Source of the DNA: Paracoccaceae bacterium
GTDB lineage: Bacteria; Pseudomonadota; Alphaproteobacteria; Rhodobacterales; Rhodobacteraceae
DNA length: 49,088 nucleotides
Direction of reading: 5' to 3'
Assembly: GCA_028285485.1 (NCBI GenBank)
Contig: JANQPC010000031.1
Coordinates: 1 to 49,088 of the forward strand
How positions within the stretch are numbered: the first letter of the stretch is position 1; the number at the start of each line of letters is the position of its first letter. Shown piece by piece: positions 1 to 8,571 of this stretch. The notes beneath the pieces are model-generated. The model had not been told where the DNA came from, did no database searches, and worked only from the letters and a program-made list of their open reading frames with translations. Position numbers and translations under genes: made by a program.

Positions 1-843
1 ATCGGGGCCGTCAGGATGGTGGATCATCTCGCCCCGCGCCGGCACCCGGCCCGCAAGCATGAAGACAAGCCCGCCCAGCGTATCGATCTCTTCCTCATCC
101 TCGCCATTGACGAGCTTACGGCCAATCTCGGCCTCAAACTCTTCAAGCGGCGTGCGCGCCTGGGCGAGGTAGCAGCCGGGTTTCTCCTGCGTCCAGTAGA
201 GGCCCTCGGCAATATCGTGTTCATCCTCGATCTCGCCCAGAACCTGTTCGATCAGATCCTCGATCGTAACCAACCCGTCCACACCGCCATATTCATCGAT
301 CACCAGCGCCATGTGGATGCGATCGCTCTGCATCTTCTGCAGCAGAACGCCGATCGGCATCGAGGGCGGAGCGTAGAGCAGATCGCGGGTCATGTTGGCG
401 AGGTTGAAGCGCCCGCCGCCGCCGTTGAACCCGTGGCGCAGCGCGAAATCCTTCAGGTGAACCATGCCCTTGGGGCTGTCGAGCGTGCTGGAGTAGACAG
501 GAAGCCGCGTCAGCCCGCTTTCGCGGAACACCTCCACCAGATCATCTTTCTTGATGTCGGACGGTACGGCCACGATCTCGGCCTTCGGCAGCATCACATC
601 TTCTACCCGCATCAGCCGCAGGTTGCGCAGGCCCGGGGGCTGCGCGGCGCCATTCACCGGCCGGTCTTCGGCCTCGGCATGCGCCTCTTCGGGTGTGTCG
701 TTGCCCGTGATGGCAGAGATCAGGCGGCCCAAAAGGCCCGCGCCCGCTGTCTGCTCCCCTGCCGCTTCGGTATCTGCCGGCTTTATGCCGCCGTCTTGCG
801 CGCCCTGCGCTGCGCTAGAAGACCCGTCTTGCGCGTCGCCCAT
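1..843 (-). CDS. corC: CorC/HlyC-type CBS-domain protein, 3' end beyond window
   Basis: The minus-strand frame opens with ATG at 843 behind AGGA and runs off the left edge, so 281 codons are visible. An Ala/Gly/acidic N-terminus of about 70 residues precedes RVEDVMLPK (79-87), the entry to the paired CBS domains. VIDEYGGVDGL and VTIEDLIEQVLGEI (181-205) are hallmarks of the CorC/HlyC (hemolysin C, magnesium/cobalt efflux-linked) family. The start of the C-terminal transporter-associated domain follows before truncation. There are no membrane segments in the visible part, so this is the soluble short form. The family is linked to divalent-cation homeostasis and binds adenine nucleotides through CBS domains; its exact role is unsettled. 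It lies 39 nt downstream of ybeY, the usual phoH-ybeY-corC order. Family assignment is firm. Confidence 0.9.
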   Translation of the reverse strand, partial: MGDAQDGSSSAAQGAQDGGIKPADTEAAGEQTAGAGLLGRLISAITGNDTPEEAHAEAEDRPVNGAAQPPGLRNLRLMRVEDVMLPKAEIVAVPSDIKKDDLVEVFRESGLTRLPVYSSTLDSPKGMVHLKDFALRHGFNGGGGRFNLANMTRDLLYAPPSMPIGVLLQKMQSDRIHMALVIDEYGGVDGLVTIEDLIEQVLGEIEDEHDIAEGLYWTQEKPGCYLAQARTPLEEFEAEIGRKLVNGEDEEEIDTLGGLVFMLAGRVPARGEMIHHPDGPD

Positions 844-882
844 CAATCCTATCCAAAATGCGCGCCACCGTGGCGCCGTGCC

Positions 883-1368
883 CTAATATGGGTTCGCAAT
901 ACCAAGACTGGCAAGTATCTCAATCTCCAACTGTTCCATAAGCGCGGCATCGCCGTCGCTTTCATGATCGTAGCCCAGTAAGTGTAACACCCCATGCACG
1001 ATCAGATGCGTTGCATGATCCGGCAGTGTGATCCCCGCTTCACCAGCCTCTGCCGCGCAGGTTTCAAAGGCCAGCGCGAGATCGCCCAACTCCGCCTCGG
1101 GCCCCGCGGGCGGCGCCGGATGCGCGCCGAGCTCTGCCGCCCTCCGCTCCACACTCGGCCACGACAAAACATTGGTTGGCGCCGGCTTGCCGCGAAACGT
1201 GGCATTCAGTTCCGCGATCCGGGCATCGTTGCAGGCCAGAAGCGTGATCTCCCACACCTCTGGGTCAAGTCCCCGTTGGGTGAGCGCCGCATCGCAGGCA
1301 ACGGGTGCGATACGCGCGATCCCCGCCTCCTCCCAGCGCGGATCTTCGATCAGCACGTCAACGCTCAA
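883..1368 (-). CDS. ybeY: Endoribonuclease YbeY (rRNA maturation factor)
   Basis: This 161-residue protein carries the zinc motif HGVLHLLGYDH (H125, H129, H135), the signature of the YbeY/UPF0054 single-strand endoribonuclease that works in 16S rRNA 3' maturation and 70S quality control. The central GDLALAFE and the short C-terminus fit the family length. The start codon is TTG at 1368; its last two bases plus the next A form the phoH stop, giving a 4-bp TTGA overlap and probable translational coupling. No ATG lies near the expected N-terminus, so TTG is the best start. It sits between phoH and corC in the conserved order. Confidence 0.93.
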   Translation of the reverse strand: MSVDVLIEDPRWEEAGIARIAPVACDAALTQRGLDPEVWEITLLACNDARIAELNATFRGKPAPTNVLSWPSVERRAAELGAHPAPPAGPEAELGDLALAFETCAAEAGEAGITLPDHATHLIVHGVLHLLGYDHESDGDAALMEQLEIEILASLGIANPY

Positions 1369-2375
1369 GTGACGTCGGCGTCATAGGCCTCGATGATCTT
1401 CGCAACCAGCGGGTGGCGGACCACATCCTTGGCGGTAAAGTAGTTGAAGGCGATGCTGTCGATCCGCCCCAACAGCCGCTCGGCATCGTGCAGCCCGCTG
1501 GTCACCCCGCGCGGCAGATCCACCTGGCTGCGATCGCCGGTGATCACCATTCGGCTGCCCTCGCCGAGGCGGGTGAGAAACATCTTCATCTGCATCGCTG
1601 TGGCGTTCTGCGCCTCATCGAGCACTACGAAAGCGTTCGACAGCGTGCGCCCGCGCATGAAGGCCAGCGGCGCAATCTCGATCCGCTTCTCTTCGATCAG
1701 CTTGGCCACCTGCTTGCCGGGCAGGAAATCATTCAGCGCATCGTAGAGCGGCTGCATGTAGGGATCGACCTTGTCTTTCATATCCCCCGGCAGGAAGCCC
1801 AGCCGTTCACCGGCTTCCACGGCGGGGCGGGAGAGGATGATCCGATCCACATGGCCCTCGATGAACATCGAAACGCCCACCGCCACGGCCAGGTAGGTTT
1901 TCCCGGTGCCCGCAGGCCCGATCCCGAAGGCGAGCTCGTTCGAGAACAAGGCGCGCACATAGGCTTTCTGCGCCTCGGTGCGCGGCTCAACCAGTTTCTT
2001 GCGGGTTTTGATCTCTACGCGGCCGCCCTTGAAAAGCTCCATCTGATCGCCCCGGCGCGCGCCGGTTTCGGCATCAGACCCGCCCATGCGGATCTCACCG
2101 TCAATATCGCCCGCGTCAAGTTCCCGCCCCGCTTCGAGCTTCTGGTAAAGCCCTTCGAGCACGGAAATCGCCCGTTCCCGCGCGCCGTCTTCGCCGATTA
2201 CGGCCAGTTGGTTGCCGCGGCGCAGGATCTGCACTGAAAGCGCGTGTTCGATCTGCGCAAGGTTACGATCGAACTCTCCGCAGAGATCGATCAGAAGGCG
2301 ATTGTCGGGAAATTCCAGAAGCGTTTCGTGAACGTCTTCGGTGAGGGGCGTCTGGGTCAGCGCGCTGATGGCCAA
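1365..2375 (-). CDS. phoH: PhoH-family P-loop ATPase (YbeZ/PhoL type)
   Basis: The PhoH core contains the Walker A GPAGTGKT (about residues 153-160), a Walker-B-like VVLDEAQN and the sensor-like MVITGDRSQVDLP, preceded by a KH-like N-terminal part (FPDNRLLIDLCGEFDRN). I place the start at TTG 2375 (336 aa): GGAG lies 6 nt upstream, no ATG exists in the N-terminal part, and homologs begin near this A-[IL]-SALTQTPL segment. A GTG at 2432 would add 19 poorly conserved residues. PhoH/YbeZ partners with YbeY in RNA processing in other bacteria. The TTGA overlap with ybeY supports co-translation. The gene begins the operon here; the often-seen upstream miaB is absent. Confidence 0.92.
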   Translation of the reverse strand: MAISALTQTPLTEDVHETLLEFPDNRLLIDLCGEFDRNLAQIEHALSVQILRRGNQLAVIGEDGARERAISVLEGLYQKLEAGRELDAGDIDGEIRMGGSDAETGARRGDQMELFKGGRVEIKTRKKLVEPRTEAQKAYVRALFSNELAFGIGPAGTGKTYLAVAVGVSMFIEGHVDRIILSRPAVEAGERLGFLPGDMKDKVDPYMQPLYDALNDFLPGKQVAKLIEEKRIEIAPLAFMRGRTLSNAFVVLDEAQNATAMQMKMFLTRLGEGSRMVITGDRSQVDLPRGVTSGLHDAERLLGRIDSIAFNYFTAKDVVRHPLVAKIIEAYDADVT

Positions 2376-2501
2376 ATAATGCTCCGTCCTCGGGTGCCTG
2401 CGCCAATGGTGCACAGATGCGTGTTCAGGCACAAGACCTAGAGGGGGAATGTCACGAAATTATGGCCGCGCGCGCGAGGTGCTGCCCGCGCTTTGGCCAG
2501 C

Positions 2502-4430
2502 CTATGCGCCGCGCTCAAGATAGCGCCGCGCCTCTTCCCGCGTTTCAAATACATGATCGGCCTGCCCCCGTGCCACGGCCTGGCCCAGTTTGCGGCGCAT
2601 GAAGGCGGAGCCCGAGTAACGGGTCACCGTGTTGTAGAACCGCTCTGTCATCGCATCGACCATCGCAAAATAGTCGCGCTCGATCTCTTCATCGATATGC
2701 GTACCATCGTAATTGGCCACCACATCCACCCGCTTTCCCAGCGGCCCCAGAACCTCTTCCACCCGCGCCGCGATCGCCTCGATATCGGCCGTGCCGCGCA
2801 CGCGCAGTTTCTCGAAGTTCAAAAACAGCGTGGTGCCCTCTTCGTTCAGCGCGATGCGATCCGGCAGATCCAGGTGCAGAAGCTCGGATTTGAGATCCAT
2901 GGGCTGATCGGTGAAGAGGCGCGCATCCATCTCCGCCACCTCGCCCACAATCGGCGTGAAATCGAGATGCGCCAGCACATCGCGTTCGATTTCGATGCCC
3001 GGCGCCACTTCGGTAAGCGCGATGCCGTCAGGCGTCAGCCGGAAGACGCAGCGCTCGGTGATATAAACAACCGGTTGCCGCATCTGGGTGGCCTGGGCGC
3101 CGGAGAAGGTGATCTGCCCGACCTTCGCCACGCATTTGCGCATCCGCCCTTCCTGCGTGATCCGGGCGGTGCCGCCGCCCGCCTCAAAACCAAGGCCCCC
3201 CGCCGTGAGCGTTCCGGTAAACACCACGCGATGCGCGTTCTGGCTGATATTGATGAAGCCACCCGCCCCCGCCAGCCGCGGCCCGAAGCGCGAGACATTC
3301 ACGTTGCCCGCACCATCAAGCTCCGCCATCCCCAGCACCGCCAGATCGAGCCCGCCTCCATCGTAGAAATCGAACTGCGCGTTTTGCGGAATGATCGCAT
3401 CGGTATTGACCGCCGCGCCGAAATCGAGGCCAGAGGCGGGCTGGCCGCCGATCACGCCCGGTTCGGCGGTGAGTGTGAAGTGCTCCAAAAGCCCCTCTTC
3501 GCCCACAACCGCCGCAACGCCCTCGGGCATCCCGATCCCGAGGTTGATCACGCCATTGACGGGCAGCTCGAACGCCGCACGCCGTGCGATCACCTTGCGC
3601 GCATCAAGCGGCATTGCGGGCATATCGCCGATATCGGCGCGGTAGCGGCCGGAAAACGTGTGGCTGTAGGGTGTGGCGAAGGTTTGCATATGCTGCGCGG
3701 GCTCGGCCACCACAACCGCATCCACCAGCGCCGAAGGGATCTCCACATCCCGCGGGTTCAGCCCGCCGCGGGCAACGGTGCGCTCCACCTGCACGATCAC
3801 CACGCCGCCGGAGTTTTTAACCGCCATCGCCTGGGCGAGATTGTCGATAACAAGCGCCTCACGCTCCATCGTCACGTTCCCGGCCTGATCCGCAGTGGTG
3901 CCGCGCAGAAGTGCCACGTTGATGGGCCGCGCCTTGTAGAAGAGATGTTGCTCGCCGCCAATCTCCATCCGTTCAACAAGGTCTTGCGTGCAAGCCGCGT
4001 TGATCTTGCCGCCGTCCAGGCGGGGGTCAACAAAGGTGCCAAGCCCCACTTTCGTTATCGCACCCGGGCGCCCGGCGGCGATATCGCGATAGAGGTGGCT
4101 GATCACGCCCTGGGGCAGGTTGTAGCCCTCGATCCGGCCCTCTACGGCAAGCGCAGCCACTTTCGGGATCAGCCCCCAATGCCCGCCGATCACGCATTTC
4201 AGAAGCCCGTCATGGCCCAGATGGTTGAGCCCGCGATCCTTGCCATCGCCCTGCCCTGCCGCGAAGAAGAGCGTCAGATCCCGCGGATGGCCAGTTTCCA
4301 CAAACCGCTCTTCGAGCGCGATGAGGAGCGCTTCTGGCACACCGATGCCAACGAAGCCGGAGGTGGTGACGGTATCGCCGTCCGCCACAAGCTCCGCAGC
4401 CGCTGCGGCGGTGATCACCTTGCGTTTCAT
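2502..4430 (-). CDS. Fused family I acyl-CoA:acetate/3-ketoacid CoA-transferase (YdiF/PCT type)
   Basis: The 642-residue protein carries both halves of a family I CoA-transferase. The N-terminal alpha-like part holds GFVGIGVPEAL and FFAAGQGDGKDRGLNHLG; the C-terminal beta-like part holds INLGIGMPEGVAAVV and LTAEPGVIGG, whose Glu is the expected CoA-thioester-forming residue. The fused layout and length match the YdiF / propionate CoA-transferase group, which moves CoA between acetyl-, propionyl- or acetoacetyl-CoA and short-chain acids. Start: ATG at 4430 behind GGGAGGAGGGG; the open frame continues upstream to 4595 but would overlap the divergent gene. The substrate cannot be read from sequence. 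It is divergent from a second CoA-transferase and a CoA-ester lyase, so all three may serve one organic-acid route. Confidence 0.88.
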   Translation of the reverse strand: MKRKVITAAAAAELVADGDTVTTSGFVGIGVPEALLIALEERFVETGHPRDLTLFFAAGQGDGKDRGLNHLGHDGLLKCVIGGHWGLIPKVAALAVEGRIEGYNLPQGVISHLYRDIAAGRPGAITKVGLGTFVDPRLDGGKINAACTQDLVERMEIGGEQHLFYKARPINVALLRGTTADQAGNVTMEREALVIDNLAQAMAVKNSGGVVIVQVERTVARGGLNPRDVEIPSALVDAVVVAEPAQHMQTFATPYSHTFSGRYRADIGDMPAMPLDARKVIARRAAFELPVNGVINLGIGMPEGVAAVVGEEGLLEHFTLTAEPGVIGGQPASGLDFGAAVNTDAIIPQNAQFDFYDGGGLDLAVLGMAELDGAGNVNVSRFGPRLAGAGGFINISQNAHRVVFTGTLTAGGLGFEAGGGTARITQEGRMRKCVAKVGQITFSGAQATQMRQPVVYITERCVFRLTPDGIALTEVAPGIEIERDVLAHLDFTPIVGEVAEMDARLFTDQPMDLKSELLHLDLPDRIALNEEGTTLFLNFEKLRVRGTADIEAIAARVEEVLGPLGKRVDVVANYDGTHIDEEIERDYFAMVDAMTERFYNTVTRYSGSAFMRRKLGQAVARGQADHVFETREEARRYLERGA

Positions 4431-4472
4431 CAGCCCCTCCTCCCAAAGGTTCGCCCAAGTTTCACGGGCCCG

Positions 4473-4523
4473 CAGGCGGGCGTCAACGCTTCTTACGGTT
4501 TGCGCTTCCCGGGTGCCCGCCTG
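4473..4523. repeat. Inverted repeat in divergent CoA-transferase promoter region
   Basis: A perfect 9-bp inverted repeat, CAGGCGGGC (4473-4481) and GCCCGCCTG (4515-4523), is separated by 33 bp in the 128-bp gap between the two divergent CoA-transferase genes. A second pair, AACGCT (4485-4490) and AGCGTT (4525-4530), is offset from it. It could be a regulator-binding or RNA-folding element. No regulator gene is adjacent, and GC-rich repeats of this size can arise by chance. Confidence 0.3.
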
Positions 4524-4558
4524 TAGCGTTCCGGCAAAACACAATTCGGGAGGGGCCA

Positions 4559-5764
4559 GTGTCGGCAACTGGGGTCGGACCATTGGCGGGAACACGGGTT
4601 CTGGATTTTACGAATGTGCTCGCAGGGCCATTCGCCTGCCACCAGCTGGCCCATCTGGGCGCCGAGGTCATCAAGGTTGAAGCCGTGGGGCGCGGTGACC
4701 TAGCGCGCAGCCTTGGGGCAGACCCGCAGCTGAACGCTGCAGGCATGGGTGTTTCTTTCCTGGCGCAAAATGCAGGCAAGCAGTCCGTCACCGTGAATCT
4801 CAAGGATCCACGCGGTGTGGCACTCGCCAAGCGGCTCGTGGCCACGGCCGATGTGGTTGTGGAGAACTTCCGGCCCGGGGTGATGGATCGGCTGGGCATG
4901 GGATACACCTCTTTGAAGGAGGCGCAGCCCCGCCTGATCTACTGCGCAATCTCCGGCTTCGGGCAAGAGGGGCCGTGGGTGGATCGCCCGGCCTATGATC
5001 AGATCATCCAGGGCGCGTCCGGCGTGATGTCGATCACCGGCGATGCGAAAAGCGCGCCGCTCCGCGTGGGCTACCCGGTGGCCGATACGGTGGGCGGGCT
5101 CACCGCGGCGATGGCGATCTGTGCTGCGCTGAACGCGCCCGAACGCGGCGCATTTCTCGATATCTCGATGCTAGAGGCTGTGATCGCGACAATGGGCTGG
5201 GCGGTTTCGAACCACCTGATCGCCGGCGTCGATCCGGTGCCCGCTGGCAACGAAAACCTCACCTCAGCCCCTTCGGGCGCCTTTCAAACAGCCGAGGGGC
5301 TGCTGAACATTGCCGCCAATAAAGAAGAGCAATGGCAGGCGCTCGCCCGGCACCTCGGGCGGGTCGACCTGCTCGATCATCCCGATTACGCCAGCCGCGA
5401 GGATCGCAAGCGCAATCGCAAGGCTCTGAAGGCAGTGCTGGAGGCGGCCCTTGCCGAGCGCAGCGCGCGGGAATGGGCGGCCGAGCTGAACGCGATCGGC
5501 GTGCCAGCGGGCGCGGTGATGACGGTTCCAAGCATCCTGGCCCATCCCCTGATTGCCAATCGCGGGATGCTGGCAGAGTTCCCCGATGCGCCGGGCGTGG
5601 GACGGGATATCACCGTGCTCCGCACCGGCGTGAAGGTTGACGGCGCCGCGCCCGCCGTGAAGAGCCCGCCACCCGAGCTTGGGCAGGATAACGCAGAAAT
5701 CTGGGGCAGCCTCGGTGTTGGGGAGAAGGAGTTGGAGCGGTTGGCAGCGGAGGGTGTAATATGA
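4559..5764 (+). CDS. Class III (CaiB/BaiF) CoA-transferase
   Basis: This 401-residue protein is a typical CaiB/BaiF CoA-transferase: VLDFTNVLAGPFACHQLAHLGAEVIKVE at the N-terminus, ADVVVENFRPGVMDRLG, then YDQIIQGASG and the VADTVGG segment whose Asp176 aligns with the catalytic Asp of formyl-CoA and carnitine CoA-transferases. Start: GTG at 4559 behind GGGAGGGG. The family transfers CoA between carboxylic acids by an aspartyl-CoA anhydride route; the substrate is not deducible. Its stop overlaps the next start (ATGA at 5761-5764), so it is tightly coupled to the citrate-synthase-like lyase. That suggests it activates a hydroxy-di- or tricarboxylate which the partner then cleaves (inference). 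Confidence 0.92.
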   Translation: MSATGVGPLAGTRVLDFTNVLAGPFACHQLAHLGAEVIKVEAVGRGDLARSLGADPQLNAAGMGVSFLAQNAGKQSVTVNLKDPRGVALAKRLVATADVVVENFRPGVMDRLGMGYTSLKEAQPRLIYCAISGFGQEGPWVDRPAYDQIIQGASGVMSITGDAKSAPLRVGYPVADTVGGLTAAMAICAALNAPERGAFLDISMLEAVIATMGWAVSNHLIAGVDPVPAGNENLTSAPSGAFQTAEGLLNIAANKEEQWQALARHLGRVDLLDHPDYASREDRKRNRKALKAVLEAALAERSAREWAAELNAIGVPAGAVMTVPSILAHPLIANRGMLAEFPDAPGVGRDITVLRTGVKVDGAAPAVKSPPPELGQDNAEIWGSLGVGEKELERLAAEGVI

Positions 5765-6534
5765 GCGACGTGGCAGATTGGTGGCGCACAGCCATCATCG
5801 ATATGGAGCCCGGGCGCATTGCGCTGCGCGGCCACCCCATCGAAGAAATCATCGGCACCGCGAGCTTTGCGCAAACGATCTGGCTGATGACCCGCGGCGC
5901 GATGCCGTCAGAGGCAGAGGCGCATCTGCTTGAGGCAGCACTTGTGGCCGGGGTGGATCACGGGCCGCAGGCGCCCTCCATCGCCGCGGCGCGGATGGCC
6001 GTTACCTGCGGCCTGCCGCTCAACAACGCGATGGCCAGCGCTGTCAACATGCTGGGCGATGTGCATGGCGGCGCGGGCGAGCAGGCGGTGGAACTTTACC
6101 ACGCCATCGATGCTGCCGGTGGGGCCGAAGCCGCGCCGGCTACTGTAGAGAACTGGCGCAAGAAGCACGGTAAATACGTTCCAGGCTTTGGCCACCGCTT
6201 CCACACGCCCACCGATCCCCGCGCGCCGCGCCTTCTGGCGCTCACGGAGGCGGCTGCGGCTGACGGCACCTGTTCCGGCCGGTTCGCCGCCATCGGGCGC
6301 GCGGTCGAAGCGCATCTCTCGGCCAGCGCCGGGAAACCGGTGCCCATGAATATCGATGGCGCAACCGCGGTGATCTTCGCCGAGCTTGGCTTCCCCCCGC
6401 CGCTGGCGCGCGGGCTTTTCTGCCTCTCCCGCTCCGTCGGCATCCTCGCCCATGCCTGGGAGCAGATGGAACAGGGCGGGCGCAACAAAGGGCCGACCCC
6501 GCCGGGATATCGGTGGACTTATGATGGTCCCTAG
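5761..6534 (+). CDS. Citryl-CoA lyase-like short citrate synthase homolog
   Basis: At 257 residues this is far shorter than citrate synthase (about 430) but keeps the catalytic triad region: GDVHGGAGE (His102), YVPGFGHRFH followed by TDPR (His145), and MNIDGATAVIF (Asp199). These correspond to His274, His320 and Asp375 of pig citrate synthase. The length and missing N-terminal part match citryl-CoA lyase (Ccl) and the C-terminal domain of ATP-citrate lyase. Expected chemistry is retro-Claisen cleavage (or synthesis) of a citryl-CoA-like thioester to acetyl-CoA plus an oxoacid. It is translationally coupled to the upstream CaiB-type transferase. Its TAG overlaps the TAG of the opposing glycosyltransferase gene in a shared CTAG. 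Confidence 0.8.
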   Translation: MSDVADWWRTAIIDMEPGRIALRGHPIEEIIGTASFAQTIWLMTRGAMPSEAEAHLLEAALVAGVDHGPQAPSIAAARMAVTCGLPLNNAMASAVNMLGDVHGGAGEQAVELYHAIDAAGGAEAAPATVENWRKKHGKYVPGFGHRFHTPTDPRAPRLLALTEAAAADGTCSGRFAAIGRAVEAHLSASAGKPVPMNIDGATAVIFAELGFPPPLARGLFCLSRSVGILAHAWEQMEQGGRNKGPTPPGYRWTYDGP

Positions 6535-7415
6535 CTAAGCGGGCGGCCAAAGGCGCGGGCCAGAAACCCGGCGTTCCAAATCACCGCGCCCACCAGAATG
6601 CCGGGCAGAAGACCGAGGCCCATGGCCCAGTGTTTCGGATCGCCCGCCAGGGTGCGGGAGAAGACGCGCAGGGCGCGCGGCGCGAAAAGGATGAATGCCA
6701 GCGCTTTGAAGCGCACGGCAATGGCACCGGGCAGGTTCAGCGCCTCGCGCACCTGCGCGCTGTGATAACCGAGGCGAAACTGGTGTTTCTTGAGATTGGC
6801 GTAACCCGGCAGGTTGAAGTGATCCACCTGCGCATCGGGCAGAAACCACTGGCGCCGCCCGCGCGCGCGCAGCGCGGCCATCAGTTTGGTGTCTTCCCCG
6901 GGCTGCATCTCGGGATCAAAGCCGCCGATGGCGCGAAAGTCTTCCGCCCGCACGGCCATGCTGCACGAGGCACCGCCAAGCTGTTCCTTCGCCAGGTGCC
7001 AGGGCGCCTGCTCCGAAAACTCGCTCAGCCAGTTCACCATGCCCCAATACCCGCCGCTCTCGGCCACACCCACCGAGCCCACGATAAAGTCATCCGGCCG
7101 GGCTTCGAAATGCGCCACGATCGCCGCGAGCCAGCCAGGCACGGGCCGCACATCGCCATCGCAAAAAGCCAGGATATCTCCCGTTGCGATCTCTGCCCCC
7201 ATGTTGCGGGCCGCGCCGCCGCGCATCCGATCTTCCGCATGGCGCACCGTTACGCCGGGGTGGCTTTTGGCAACTGTCTCTGTGGGATCATCGGGCCCGG
7301 TGTGGAAAACGATGATCTCGTCCGGCTTCCGCGTGCCCGCTTCCAGCGCACTCAGAACGGCATCGAGGAACGGCATCGGCCCATAGGCGGGTATGATGAC
7401 GGAAACGGTAGTCAC
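6531..7415 (-). CDS. Family 2 glycosyltransferase
   Basis: The 294-residue protein starts with VSVIIPAYG and has GGAARNMGAEIATGDILAFCDGDVRP, the GT-A nucleotide-sugar site with an acidic DGD motif, and a downstream QPGEDTKLMAALRARG catalytic-base region. A hydrophobic C-terminus (WAMGLGLLPGILVGAVIWNAGFLA) suggests membrane attachment. It should transfer a sugar to a cell-surface or exopolysaccharide intermediate at the cytoplasmic face of the membrane; donor and acceptor are unknown. It is divergent from the DUF354 gene (127-bp gap), another glycosyltransferase-like protein, and convergent with the citryl-CoA lyase-like gene. Confidence 0.88.
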   Translation of the reverse strand: MTTVSVIIPAYGPMPFLDAVLSALEAGTRKPDEIIVFHTGPDDPTETVAKSHPGVTVRHAEDRMRGGAARNMGAEIATGDILAFCDGDVRPVPGWLAAIVAHFEARPDDFIVGSVGVAESGGYWGMVNWLSEFSEQAPWHLAKEQLGGASCSMAVRAEDFRAIGGFDPEMQPGEDTKLMAALRARGRRQWFLPDAQVDHFNLPGYANLKKHQFRLGYHSAQVREALNLPGAIAVRFKALAFILFAPRALRVFSRTLAGDPKHWAMGLGLLPGILVGAVIWNAGFLARAFGRPLS

Positions 7416-7542
7416 TTCGGCCGGCCCTCCGGTGCTGCGGGCGCTCTTTCGCAGGTGGGCGCAAGCCTGTCCAGTGCCGCCGCTGGCGCGCAGCCTCGGG
7501 ATGGCGTAAGGCTGAGGCCCGATCCCCAGCCGCCCCGGAAAC

Positions 7543-8571
7543 GTGCGCGTTCTATTAGATATCGTTCATCCCGCAGATGTTTTGTTCTTCAAGCGCCCGA
7601 TGGACGTGCTGCGCGCCCGGGGTGACGATATCCTCGTGCTCTCCCGCGAAAAAGACGTGGCCTGCGAGTTGCTCGATGGCTTCGGTATTACCCACACCCC
7701 TGTCTCCCGCGCCGCAACGGGAACATTGCCGCTGGCCATGGAACTGGCGAGGCGCGATCTGGCGGTCTGGCGCGCGATCCGGCGGTTTCGGCCAAACGTG
7801 ATGATCGGGTTCGGCGGCGTGGCCATCGCCCATGCCGGGCGGGTGACGGGCGTGCCCGCGCTCAGCGTTTACGACAGCGAAAATGCAACGCTTCAAACCC
7901 GCATCACCTGGCCCTTCATCACCCACCTTTATGTGCCGGAAGCCTATGGCGGGCCGGTGCCGAAAGGCCGCACCACGCGCTGGCCAGGTACGAAAGAGCT
8001 TTCCTTCCTGCACCCCTCCGCCTTCCAGCCCGACCGCGATATCGCGCAGGCCCATGGCGTGGCCGAGGCGGGGGACACATTCTTTCTGCGCGTCGTCGCC
8101 TGGCGCGCCAATCATGATATCGGCAAGGCGGGGTGGAGCGGCGAAATGCTCGGCGCCGTCATCGAACATCTCAGCGCCCGGGGCCGCGTGATCCTTTCCA
8201 GCGAGCGGCCGCTGCCGGAGCGTTTCGAACGCTACTGGTATCGAGGGCCCACAGACGCGGTGCATCACGTGATGGGCCATTGCCGGATGGTGCTGGGGGA
8301 AAGCGCCACGATGGCCTCCGAGGCCGCCATCCTTGGCGTGCCCGGCCTCTATGCGGGCCGAGATTTTCCGGGCTACCTCGGCGATCTCGCCCGGGCGGGG
8401 TTGCTGACCGAAGTGCGCGCGGCGGGCGCCGACAGCGTGATCGCTGCGATCGACGCCGCGCTAACCGTGCCAATGGAAGAGATGCGCCGACGCCGCGACG
8501 GCTATGTGGCGCAATGCCCGGATTGGGCAGAGGCCGTGGTCGCGGCGCTTGATGCCCATGGCCGCCGTTAG
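7543..8571 (+). CDS. DUF354 family protein (glycosyltransferase-B-like fold)
   Basis: The 342-residue protein begins VLLDIVHPADVLFFKRPMDVLRARGDDILVLSR, the conserved opening of DUF354, and has RPNVMIGFGGVAIAHAGRVTGVPALSVYDSENA and late GESATMASEAAILGVPGLY. That layout recalls two-domain GT-B enzymes such as UDP-GlcNAc 2-epimerase/MurG relatives. Start: GTG at 7543 with only a weak GGAA upstream. DUF354 genes often occur in polysaccharide loci and the divergent neighbour is a glycosyltransferase, so a role in surface glycan synthesis is likely, but the reaction is unknown. The stop overlaps the opposing DUF2461 stop (TTAG, 8568-8571). Confidence 0.82.
   Translation: MRVLLDIVHPADVLFFKRPMDVLRARGDDILVLSREKDVACELLDGFGITHTPVSRAATGTLPLAMELARRDLAVWRAIRRFRPNVMIGFGGVAIAHAGRVTGVPALSVYDSENATLQTRITWPFITHLYVPEAYGGPVPKGRTTRWPGTKELSFLHPSAFQPDRDIAQAHGVAEAGDTFFLRVVAWRANHDIGKAGWSGEMLGAVIEHLSARGRVILSSERPLPERFERYWYRGPTDAVHHVMGHCRMVLGESATMASEAAILGVPGLYAGRDFPGYLGDLARAGLLTEVRAAGADSVIAAIDAALTVPMEEMRRRRDGYVAQCPDWAEAVVAALDAHGRR

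Noticed and set aside
2493-4526. A 677-codon open frame on the plus strand opposite the CoA-transferase gene.
   Set aside because: It is His/Arg-rich with no recognisable domain and mirrors a gene with full family motifs on the other strand; long antisense frames are normal at this GC content.
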